From Sphingomonas changbaiensis NBRC 104936 (lineage in GTDB: Bacteria; Pseudomonadota; Alphaproteobacteria; Sphingomonadales; Sphingomonadaceae), in NCBI RefSeq assembly GCF_000974765.1, contig NZ_BBWU01000043.1, positions 1 to 41,080 on the forward strand: a stretch of DNA of 41,080 nucleotides, given 5' to 3'. Positions 24,668 to 31,624 of this stretch are shown here, piece after piece. Each line of letters begins with the position of its first letter. Position 1 is the stretch's first letter. Below the pieces are notes generated by a model. The model was not told where the DNA came from. It made no database searches and was given only the letters and a program-made list of their open reading frames with translations. Made by a program: the position numbers and the translations under genes.

Positions 24668-25422
24668 CAGCGCTCCAGCAGGCCCAGGACGTGCGGCAAC
24701 AGCGCCGGATCGCCGACCGCGACCACGCGTCCGTCGCTGCCCTTGTGCAGCGCATGGCCCTCCCAATCGGTCATCCGTCCGCCGGCGCCTTCCACGACCG
24801 GGAGCAGCGCGGCCCAGTCGTGAAGTTTCAGTCCTTCCTCCACAACGAGATCGGCGTGGCCCGAGGCGAGTAGCGCGTAGTTATAGCAATCGCCGCCGAG
24901 CAACGTGTCGCCCGCCGCGCTCCGCAAGGCGTCGAATCCGCCGCAGAACCACGGCGCCGTCGTCGCGAACAGGGCGCGGGAAAGCTCTGTGCAGGGGCGG
25001 GTATGGGCCGGCCGGCCGTTGAACAAGGTCGGCTGCCCGGCGGCGCCGATCCAGCGTTCGCCCGAAATCGGCTGGTCGATCACGCCCAGCACCGGCCGGC
25101 CGCCGACCATCAGCGCAATCATCGTCCCGAAGATCGGCCGCCCGCCGATGAAAGCACGGGTCCCGTCGATCGGATCGAGCACCCAGATGCGCTCTGCATC
25201 CGCATGCTCGGCGCCATATTCTTCGCCGATGATGCCATCGCCGGGGCGGTGCGCTGCAATCAGGGACCGGATCGCCGCCTCCGCTTCGCGATCGGCCTGG
25301 GTTACGGGCGACGCATCCTCTTTCGCCTCCTGGGCGAACCGCGCGCGGAAATAGGGGCGGATCACCGCGCCCGCGGCGTCGGCGAGCTGGTGGGCGAGGG
25401 CAATGTCGTCATCGAGAGTCAT
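24667..25422 (-). CDS. Inositol-monophosphatase-family phosphatase, probable histidinol-phosphatase
   Basis: A 251-residue metal-dependent phosphatase. The two family motifs are IWVLDPIDGTRAF (metal-binding Asp pairs) and LKLHDWAALLPVVEGAGG near the C-terminus, with GIIGEEYG between them and TQADREAE at the start. Many alphaproteobacteria use this branch as HisN, the histidinol-phosphate phosphatase of histidine synthesis, while other members act on inositol phosphates or 3'-phosphoadenosine phosphate. The ATG at 25422 has GCAGGG upstream. The overlap with the ligase gene suggests a single transcript, though the functions are not related. Confidence 0.82.
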   Translation of the reverse strand: MTLDDDIALAHQLADAAGAVIRPYFRARFAQEAKEDASPVTQADREAEAAIRSLIAAHRPGDGIIGEEYGAEHADAERIWVLDPIDGTRAFIGGRPIFGTMIALMVGGRPVLGVIDQPISGERWIGAAGQPTLFNGRPAHTRPCTELSRALFATTAPWFCGGFDALRSAAGDTLLGGDCYNYALLASGHADLVVEEGLKLHDWAALLPVVEGAGGRMTDWEGHALHKGSDGRVVAVGDPALLPHVLGLLER

Positions 25423-25510
25423 CGGGCCCTGCCTAGGTCGGGAAGCACGTCGCTGGAAACACGATTCCGTCAGCGAAGGTTCAACCGATCTGCGGCAAAG
25501 GGCCAAGCCT

Positions 25511-26350
25511 ATGGACAGGCGGACATTTCTTGAGGGCTGCGCGGCGGCTGCCGCGCTCGGCCTGGCGGGCAAGGCGGCCGCCTTCAGCTCGCCCCGCATG
25601 TCGGTGCAGGTCCGCGGCGACGGGCCGGACGTGATCCTGATCCCGGGCCTGACCAACGGTCGCAGCGTCTGGGACGGGACGGTGCGCGCGGTCCCAGGCT
25701 ATCGCTACCATCTGGTGCAGGTCGCCGGCTTCGCGGGCGATCCGGCGCGCGGCAATGCGAGCGGGCAGGTCGTGTCCGGCGTGGCGAGCGAGATCGCACG
25801 CTATATCGTCGACGCGGGGCTGAGCCGCCCGGCGCTGATCGGCCATTCGATGGGCGGAATCGTCGCTATGATGATCGCCGCCAGGCATCCGGCGCTGGTC
25901 GGCAAGGTCATGGCGGTCGACATCTTGCCGTCGCCGGCCAGCGGCTTCGGCTTCGCGGGCATGCAGATCGCGCCGCTGGCGGACGCGCTGTTCAACGGGC
26001 TGATGAGCTCGCCGCAGGGCCGCAGCACGCTCGACGCCCTGATCGGTCAATTCGGCGGGTCGGGCGTTTCGAACAGCCGCAGCGATTCCGGCGTGGTCGC
26101 GCGCGCGACGCATGAGCTGGCGACGATGGACCTGACGCCCGAGCTGCCGCGCATCACCGCGCCGCTGACCGTCGTCTATGCGGTCCCGAACATTCCTGAG
26201 GACGCGGCTGCGATCGACCGGCTGTATCGGACCAGCTACGCGCCGGCCCGCGGCGTGACGCTGCGTCGCGTCCCCGGCAGCGGCCATATGATCATGTACG
26301 ACCAGCCGCAGCGATTCTACGCGGACGTTCGGGAATTCCTTACGGGGTAA
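25511..26350 (+). CDS. Exported alpha/beta hydrolase
   Basis: A 279-residue serine hydrolase of the alpha/beta fold. The N-terminus MDRRTFLEGCAAAAALGLAG has an RR-containing, Tat-like export signal, so it probably works in the periplasm. The nucleophile elbow is ALIGHSMGGIVAM with Ser at its centre, the oxyanion region is ILIPGLTNGRSVWD, and the catalytic His lies in VPGSGHMIMYDQP. Length is typical. The family covers esterases, lipases and C-C hydrolases, so the substrate is unknown. Start chosen at the ATG beginning the signal; the frame extends upstream by 36 codons over the hisN-like start region. The stop overlaps that of nadB by 11 bases. Confidence 0.82.
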   Translation: MDRRTFLEGCAAAAALGLAGKAAAFSSPRMSVQVRGDGPDVILIPGLTNGRSVWDGTVRAVPGYRYHLVQVAGFAGDPARGNASGQVVSGVASEIARYIVDAGLSRPALIGHSMGGIVAMMIAARHPALVGKVMAVDILPSPASGFGFAGMQIAPLADALFNGLMSSPQGRSTLDALIGQFGGSGVSNSRSDSGVVARATHELATMDLTPELPRITAPLTVVYAVPNIPEDAAAIDRLYRTSYAPARGVTLRRVPGSGHMIMYDQPQRFYADVREFLTG

Positions 26351-27929
26351 GCACCGTGTCCCGCGCTTCGGGCAGCAGGTCGGGATAGTCGAGCGTGTAA
26401 TGTAGGCCGCGGCTTTCGTGGCGCGACAGCGCGGAGCGGACGATCAGGTCGGCGGTCTCGACCAGGTTGCGGAGCTCGACGAGGTCGGGCGTCACGCGGA
26501 AATTGCCATAATAGTCGGCAACTTCCTGGCGGAGCAGCGCGATGCGGTGCTGGGCACGCTCGAGCCGCTTGGTGGTCCGCACGATGCCGACATAGTCCCA
26601 CATGAAGCGACGGATCTCGCGCCAATTGTGCTGGACGATCACCTCTTCGTCCGAATCGGTGACGCGGCTTTCGTCCCAGGGACGGATCGGGGGCGCTTCG
26701 GCGAAGCTGCCCCAGTTCGATGCGATGTGCTTCGCCGCCGCCTCGCCGAACACGAAGCATTCGAGCAGCGAGTTTGACGCGAGCCGGTTGGCGCCGTGAA
26801 GACCCGACTGGGTGACTTCGCCGGCCGCATAGAGGCCGGGCAGGTCGGTGCAGCCGTCGAGGTCGATCATCACGCCGCCGCAGGTGTAATGCTGGGCCGG
26901 CACGACCGGGATCGGCTCCCGGGTGATGTCGGTGCCGAGGTCGAGCAGCTTTGCGTAGATGGTCGGGAAATGCCCTTTCACGAAGTCGGCGGGCTGGTGG
27001 CTGATGTCCAGATGGACGTAATCGAGGCCCAGCCGCTTGATTTCGTGGTCGATCGCGCGGGCGACGACATCGCGGGGCGCCAATTCCGCCCGCTCGTCGA
27101 AATCGGGCATGAAGCGGTGGCCGGTCGTGGGCAGCTTCAGGATGCCGCCTTCACCGCGCACCGCCTCGGTGATCAGGAAGTTCTTGACCTCGCGATTGTA
27201 GAGGCAGGTCGGGTGGAACTGCATGAACTCCATGTTGGAGACGCGGCAGCCTGCCCGCCATGCCATCGCGATGCCGTCGCCCGTCGCCCCGCGCGGCGCG
27301 GTCGAATACAGATAGGTCCGCCCGGCGCCGCCGGTCGCGAGGATCGTCGCACGGCCGGTGAACAATTCGACATGGCCGGTGTTGCGGTTGATCGCATAGA
27401 CGCCCCAGACATGGCCGTCGCCCGAATATTTGACGCCATGACGTCCCGTCGCAAGGTCGATCGCGACCCGGTCGGGCACAAGCGTGACATTGGGATGGGC
27501 ATGCGCCGCGCGCTCCAGCGCCTGCTGCACCGCCCAGCCGGTCGCGTCGTCGACATGGACGATCCGCCTGTGGCTATGCCCGCCCTCACGCGTCAGGTGC
27601 AGGGCGCCCGCATCCTCGTTGAAGGGCACGCCCAACTCGGCCAGCCGCGCGATCGCGGCCGGCGCATTCTCGACCACGAACTCGACCGTCTCGCGGTTGT
27701 TGAGGCCCGCGCCGGCGATCATCGTATCTTCGATATGGTTCTCGAACGTGTCGCCTTCGTCGAGCACCGCGGCGATGCCGCCCTGCGCCCAGGCGGTCGA
27801 TCCTTCGGAAAGGCCGCCCTTGGCGAGCACCACCACTTTGAAGCGGTCGGCCAGGTTCAGCGCGGCGGTCAGCCCGGCAGCCCCGGAACCGAGGATTACG
27901 ACGTCGAAGGAATGTGGGTCTGAGCTCAC
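26340..27929 (-). CDS. nadB: L-aspartate oxidase
   Basis: A 529-residue FAD enzyme that oxidises L-aspartate to iminoaspartate, the first step of NAD synthesis with NadA. The FAD-binding motif is VVILGSGAAGLTAALNLA at the N-terminus. Others are SEGSTAWAQGGIAAVLDEGD, HSHRRIVHVDDATG (active-site His), FMQFHPTC, HYTCGGVMIDL and GANRLASNSLLE, all family hallmarks, and the C-terminal helical domain is complete. The GTG at 27929 is preceded by GGAG; the frame extends upstream to 28010 but there it reads through the repeat element at 27939-28025 and should not be counted. Confidence 0.96.
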   Translation of the reverse strand: MSSDPHSFDVVILGSGAAGLTAALNLADRFKVVVLAKGGLSEGSTAWAQGGIAAVLDEGDTFENHIEDTMIAGAGLNNRETVEFVVENAPAAIARLAELGVPFNEDAGALHLTREGGHSHRRIVHVDDATGWAVQQALERAAHAHPNVTLVPDRVAIDLATGRHGVKYSGDGHVWGVYAINRNTGHVELFTGRATILATGGAGRTYLYSTAPRGATGDGIAMAWRAGCRVSNMEFMQFHPTCLYNREVKNFLITEAVRGEGGILKLPTTGHRFMPDFDERAELAPRDVVARAIDHEIKRLGLDYVHLDISHQPADFVKGHFPTIYAKLLDLGTDITREPIPVVPAQHYTCGGVMIDLDGCTDLPGLYAAGEVTQSGLHGANRLASNSLLECFVFGEAAAKHIASNWGSFAEAPPIRPWDESRVTDSDEEVIVQHNWREIRRFMWDYVGIVRTTKRLERAQHRIALLRQEVADYYGNFRVTPDLVELRNLVETADLIVRSALSRHESRGLHYTLDYPDLLPEARDTVLTP

Positions 27930-27938
27930 CCTAGACTC

Positions 27939-28025
27939 CGGTTTGGGCTGAGCTTGTCGAAGCCCTCCCTTTTCTTGGGCGGTGGTAAGAAGAAGGGAGG
28001 CCTTCGACAAGCTCAGGCCAAGCCG
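27939..28025. repeat. REPIN-like inverted repeat, copy A
   Basis: Two arms of about 33 bases (27939-27971 and 27993-28025) pair with a few mismatches, around a 21-base loop. Each arm also holds its own small palindrome: GGGCT...AGCCC on the left and GGCCT...AGGCC on the right, where the changes preserve pairing. The same unit occurs at 40169-40263. It fills most of the 125 bases upstream of nadB. Confidence 0.85.
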
Positions 28026-28054
28026 TGTTTAGGGCGTCCGTTGTCGGGTCTGAA

Positions 28055-28972
28055 CTAGGCCGCTCGGGTGAGAGACAGGAACACGTCCTCCAGATCCGCT
28101 TCCTTGGTCGAGACGTCGACAATGCCGAGTCCGGCGCCGCTGACGGCCGCGAGCACCTCGCCCGCGTTCACCTTGGCCTTGGAATAGGTGATCTCGAGGA
28201 CGCGTTCGCCTTTCAGCACGATCTTTTCGAAGCAAGGGGCGGCGGGCGGCGAGTCGAGGTCGCGGTCGACCGTCACCTGCACCAATTTTTCCTGCGCCTT
28301 GTTGACCAGCTCGCGGGTCGGCTCATTGGCGATCAGCCGGCCGTGGTTGATGATCGCGATCCGGTCGCACAGCTCTTCGGCTTCCTCCAGGTAATGGGTC
28401 GTCAGCACCACCGTCACGCCCTGCGCGTTGAGCTCGCGGACATAGGCCCAGAGCTGCTGGCGAAGCTCGATATCGACGCCGGCGGTCGGCTCGTCGAGCA
28501 CCAGCACCGGCGGCGAGTGGACCATCGCCTTGGCGACCAGCAGCCGCCGCTTCATGCCGCCCGAGAGCGTGCGCGAATAGGCGTTCGCCTTGTCTTCCAG
28601 ATGCACGGCGCGCAGCAATTCCATCGATTTCCGCTGCGGCTTCGGCACGCCATAGAGCCCGGCGAACAGCTCCAGCGTTTCGTAGGGCGTGAAGAAGGGG
28701 TCGAACACGATCTCCTGCGGGACGATGCCGATCGAAGCCTTGGCGTTCCGGGGGCGTTCGTCGATGTCGAAGCCCCAGATGGACGCGGTGCCGCTGGTCT
28801 TCATGACCATGCCGCTGAGGATGTTGATCAGCGTCGACTTGCCGGCGCCATTGGGGCCGAGCAGCCCGAAAATCTGGCCGCGCGGCACGTCGAACGTCAC
28901 GCCGTCCAATGCGCGCTTGCCGCCCTTGTAGGTCTTGGCAAGCTCCCGGATCGAGATTGCGGCTTCGGTCAT
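28055..28972 (-). CDS. ABC transporter ATP-binding protein
   Basis: A 305-residue ATPase of the ABC-2/DrrA-NodI type. It has GLLGPNGAGKSTLIN (Walker A), SIGIVPQEIVF (Q-loop), RTLSGGMKRRLLVAKAM (signature), LVLDEPTAGVDIE (Walker B) and TTHYLEEAEEL (H-loop). The C-terminal 80 residues match the extension common in this group (for example VDVSTKEADLEDVFLSLT). Partners are normally a membrane permease gene next door, but none is adjacent here, so the transported substrate is unknown; nadB is downstream on the same strand, separated by the repeat. The ATG at 28972 starts the conserved region. Confidence 0.92.
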   Translation of the reverse strand: MTEAAISIRELAKTYKGGKRALDGVTFDVPRGQIFGLLGPNGAGKSTLINILSGMVMKTSGTASIWGFDIDERPRNAKASIGIVPQEIVFDPFFTPYETLELFAGLYGVPKPQRKSMELLRAVHLEDKANAYSRTLSGGMKRRLLVAKAMVHSPPVLVLDEPTAGVDIELRQQLWAYVRELNAQGVTVVLTTHYLEEAEELCDRIAIINHGRLIANEPTRELVNKAQEKLVQVTVDRDLDSPPAAPCFEKIVLKGERVLEITYSKAKVNAGEVLAAVSGAGLGIVDVSTKEADLEDVFLSLTRAA

Positions 28973-29033
28973 GTGCTCGCGTTAGCCGGAGAGGGCTGGA
29001 AAGGGCAACGCACCATTGCTATTCGCCCCGCCC

Positions 29034-29237
29034 ATGATCCCGCCGCCCGAGACTTATCGCGTATCGTCCCGCCGCGTCGCTTGCGACGGTTCCGGCCACG
29101 GCATCGACGCCGCCCTGGGGCACCCGCGCATCTATATCGAAATTGACGAGCGCGGCTTCGGCGAGTGCGGCTATTGCGACCGGCGCTTCGTGCTGACCGG
29201 CGGGCCTGCGGACCGGGACGAACTGACCAACTACTGA
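29034..29237 (+). CDS. CHCC-type zinc-finger protein
   Basis: A 67-residue protein of the small zinc-finger family related to the respiratory complex I subunit NDUFS6. Likely zinc ligands are Cys and His in ACDGSGHG, His or Cys in GHPRIYIEI, and the pair CGYC in FGECGYCDRRFVL, a pattern seen throughout alphaproteobacteria. The ATG at 29034 lacks a strong ribosome site, and the frame extends six codons to a TTG. It ends just before a repeat element, and shares the strand with tldD. Biological role in bacteria is unclear. Confidence 0.85.
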   Translation: MIPPPETYRVSSRRVACDGSGHGIDAALGHPRIYIEIDERGFGECGYCDRRFVLTGGPADRDELTNY

Positions 29238-29238
29238 T

Positions 29239-29325
29239 CGTCACCCCGGACTTGATCCGGGGTCCACCTGCCCTTCGGAACCGCGGCAAAGAAAAGGTGG
29301 ATGCCGGATCAAGTCCGGCATGACG
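29239..29325. repeat. REPIN-like inverted repeat, second family
   Basis: Arms of about 31 bases (29239-29269 and 29295-29325) pair imperfectly. Each arm is itself a hairpin: CCCCGGA-CTTGA-TCCGGGG and TGCCGGA-TCAAG-TCCGGCA, with compensatory changes between copies. The element begins two bases after the zinc-finger stop and ends 31 bases before the tldD start. Confidence 0.85.
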
Positions 29326-29355
29326 AAACAGAGAGTCATGCCTATATCCTTCTCC

Positions 29356-30786
29356 ATGACTCTCCCCGCCGATCCGCGCGCCTGGCTTTACCGGGCCGAT
29401 CTCGACCCCGACACCGCCCTTCGCCTCACCGCCGACGCCCTGAAGGGCTGCGACGACGGCGAGCTGTACCTGCAATACCAGACGTCGGAGAGCTTCGGCT
29501 TCGACGACGGGCGGCTGAAGACCGCGGACTACAACACCAATGCCGGCTTCGGGCTGCGCGGCGTGTCGGGCGAGATGACCGGCTTTGCGCATGCGAACGA
29601 ACTGTCCGCCGCGGCCATCCGGCGCGCCGCCGAGACGATGAAGCTGCTCGATCCGGCAAGGGGCCAGCCCGCCCCGCCGCCGCAAGGGAGCAATCGCCAT
29701 CTCTACACGGCCGACGACCCGCTGACGCTGGTGCCGTTCGCGGAGAAGGTCGCGCTGTGCCAGAGGATCGACGCCGCCGCGCGCGCCCGCGATCCGCGCG
29801 TCGCGCAGGTCTCGGTCGGCCTGTCCGGATCGTGGAGCGTGGTCGAGATCGTGCGGCCGGACGGCTTTGTCGCGCAGGATATCCGGCCGCTGGTGCGGCT
29901 CAACATCTCGATCGTGGTCGAGCAGAACGGGCGGCGCGAGACCGGCTCTTACGGAATGGGCGGACGCTATCTCTACGGGCGGTTGTTCGAGGATGCGGCG
30001 TGGCAGCGCGGCATCGACATCGCGCTGGGCCAGGCGCTGGTCAATCTTGAGTCGGTCGCGGCGCCGGCGGGGGAAATGACCGTCGTCTGCGGCCCCGGCT
30101 GGCCCGGCGTGCTGCTGCACGAAGCGATCGGGCACGGGCTGGAAGGCGATTTCAACCGCAAGGGCACCTCGGCCTTTTCGGGGCGGATTGGCGAGCGGGT
30201 GGCAGCGCCGGGCGTGACGGTGGTCGACGACGGCGCGCTCCAGGACCGGCGCGGATCGCTGAGCATCGACGACGAGGGTACGCCGACCCGCGAGACCGTG
30301 CTGATCGAGGACGGCATCCTGAAAGGCTATATGCAGGACCGGTTGAACGCCCGGCTGATGGGCGTCGCGCCGACCGGCAACGGCCGCCGCCAATCCTACG
30401 CGCACGCGCCGATGCCGCGGATGACCAACACCTTCATGAAGGGCGGCCAGGACGACCCGGCCGAGATGATCGCCCGCGCCGGCAGCGGCATCTACGCGAA
30501 GAATTTTGGCGGCGGGCAGGTCGATATCGTCTCGGGCAAATTCGTGTTCAGCTGCACCGAGGCCTACCGGATCGAGAACGGCAGGCTCGGGGCTCCGATC
30601 AAGGGTGCGACGCTGATCGGCGACGGGCCGACCGTGCTCACCAAAGTGCGCGCGATCGGCAACGACTTCGCATTGGACGAGGGCGTCGGCATGTGCGGCA
30701 AGGGCGGGCAGAGCGTGCCCGCCGGCGTCGGCCAGCCGAGCCTGCTGATCGAGGGACTGACGGTCGGCGGCACGGCGGCGGCTTGA
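29356..30786 (+). CDS. tldD: TldD-family metalloprotease
   Basis: A 476-residue metal-dependent protease subunit. TldD with TldE (PmbA) degrades unfolded or modified peptides, including precursors of ribosomally made peptides. The zinc motif is HEAIGHGLEGD (HExxxH at about 255-260), followed by GERVAAPGVTVVDDG, SIDDEGTPTRETVLIEDG and LMGVAPTGNGRRQSYAHAPMPRMTNTF-type segments (split here as PTGNGRRQS and PMPRMTNTF), and the C-terminal KGATLIGDGP and DEGVGMCGKGGQSVPAGVG. No tldE gene is adjacent. The start at 29356 gives the usual N-terminus (MTLPADPRAWLYRAD); ATG 29338 is an alternative, and codons before it fall in the repeat. Confidence 0.94.
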   Translation: MTLPADPRAWLYRADLDPDTALRLTADALKGCDDGELYLQYQTSESFGFDDGRLKTADYNTNAGFGLRGVSGEMTGFAHANELSAAAIRRAAETMKLLDPARGQPAPPPQGSNRHLYTADDPLTLVPFAEKVALCQRIDAAARARDPRVAQVSVGLSGSWSVVEIVRPDGFVAQDIRPLVRLNISIVVEQNGRRETGSYGMGGRYLYGRLFEDAAWQRGIDIALGQALVNLESVAAPAGEMTVVCGPGWPGVLLHEAIGHGLEGDFNRKGTSAFSGRIGERVAAPGVTVVDDGALQDRRGSLSIDDEGTPTRETVLIEDGILKGYMQDRLNARLMGVAPTGNGRRQSYAHAPMPRMTNTFMKGGQDDPAEMIARAGSGIYAKNFGGGQVDIVSGKFVFSCTEAYRIENGRLGAPIKGATLIGDGPTVLTKVRAIGNDFALDEGVGMCGKGGQSVPAGVGQPSLLIEGLTVGGTAAA

Positions 30787-30825
30787 TCTTTATACGTCCC
30801 GATTTGGAACGGCTCGACTAGATCA

Positions 30826-30853
30826 TTTCTGGTCCATCTCATTCAACTATGAT
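30826..30853 (+). promoter_or_regulatory. Possible sigma-70 promoter of the PEP-CTERM gene
   Basis: A TATGAT -10-like box at 30848-30853 and a weak TTTCTG -35-like box at 30826-30831, with 16 bases between. It lies about 60 bases upstream of the start, in an AT-rich gap of 126 bases. The -35 match is poor, so this is a guess. Confidence 0.3.
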
Positions 30854-30912
30854 AAAAGATTAGCGGGGCCGCTCTATACGAAACGAAATTTCTTCCACCA
30901 AAGGGGGTTACC

Positions 30913-31563
30913 ATGGTGAAGAGATTCGGAATGGCCGTCGTTGCGGCCGCGTCGGTGTCGGCATCGCTTCCCGCGGCCGCCGCCACTTACCTTCCGGTCG
31001 GACCGCAGCAGAATGTCGCGCTGGCGACGGTTCTGGGCGGCGGCTGGACCCTGTGCTACCAGAAGACGATGAGTGTCGGGCTCGGCGCCAGCGCGCTGGA
31101 CGAGCTCGCGGCATGCGGCGCGCCTGGCAAGAGCGTGATGCTCGCCGGTCGCCAGACCGGCAGCAACACGCTGCTGCTGCTCGCGCAAGCGCCGTACGCA
31201 GACGTAACGTTCAACACCGGCGCTGCCGATAACGGCATCACTCACAACGCCAACGGCTCCGAATGGTATTATTCGGACTTGTGGAGCTGGGGTTATGCCG
31301 AAGCGGGTGCCGCGGTCCGGAAGTTCGAGTGCGACACCAATGCCGGGCCACTGCGGATGTGCCTGCACACGCTGGCGAGCGGCGTCGGCGGCTTCAGGAT
31401 CGGCGACAATACCGGCCTGAACAACAGCGTCGATTTCGAAAAGCTGATCTTCGTCAATGCCGGCAACGCAGTTCCGGAACCGGCGAGCTGGGCGATGATG
31501 CTGGCGGGCTTCGGCCTGCTCGGCATGGCTGCCCGGCGGCGCGCCAAGGTCGCTTTCGCATAA
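30913..31563 (+). CDS. PEP-CTERM sorting domain protein (candidate XrtV substrate)
   Basis: A 216-residue exported protein. The N-terminal signal (MVKRFGMAVVAAASVSA..., cleavage near AAAA) directs it through Sec. The C-terminus has the full sorting signal: VPEPASWAMMLAGFGLLG, a membrane helix, then AARRRAKVAFA, i.e. PEP motif, hydrophobic helix and Arg cluster. The middle part has no recognised family and contains four cysteines that could form disulfides. The exosortase at 18257-19141 would cut at the PEP site, so the mature protein probably reaches the surface or polysaccharide matrix. AAGGGGG gives a good ribosome site. Confidence 0.92.
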   Translation: MVKRFGMAVVAAASVSASLPAAAATYLPVGPQQNVALATVLGGGWTLCYQKTMSVGLGASALDELAACGAPGKSVMLAGRQTGSNTLLLLAQAPYADVTFNTGAADNGITHNANGSEWYYSDLWSWGYAEAGAAVRKFECDTNAGPLRMCLHTLASGVGGFRIGDNTGLNNSVDFEKLIFVNAGNAVPEPASWAMMLAGFGLLGMAARRRAKVAFA

Positions 31564-31575
31564 CCTGAAGCATGC

Positions 31576-31604
31576 GGCGCCGCCGGCGCTTCGCCGGCGA
31601 CGCC
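31576..31604. terminator. GC-rich hairpin between convergent genes
   Basis: The 8-base arms at 31581-31588 and 31592-31599 pair perfectly with a 3-base loop, and the stem extends to 31576-31604 with one mismatch. There is no T-run, so it may act only as a weak bidirectional terminator between the PEP-CTERM gene and the convergent fusion gene. Confidence 0.45.
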
Positions 31605-31624
31605 CATCCAAGCAGTGCACCGCA

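Noticed and set aside
26796-27923. A 375-codon plus-strand frame over nadB
   Set aside because: It lies opposite a complete L-aspartate oxidase gene and shows no signal or family motif.
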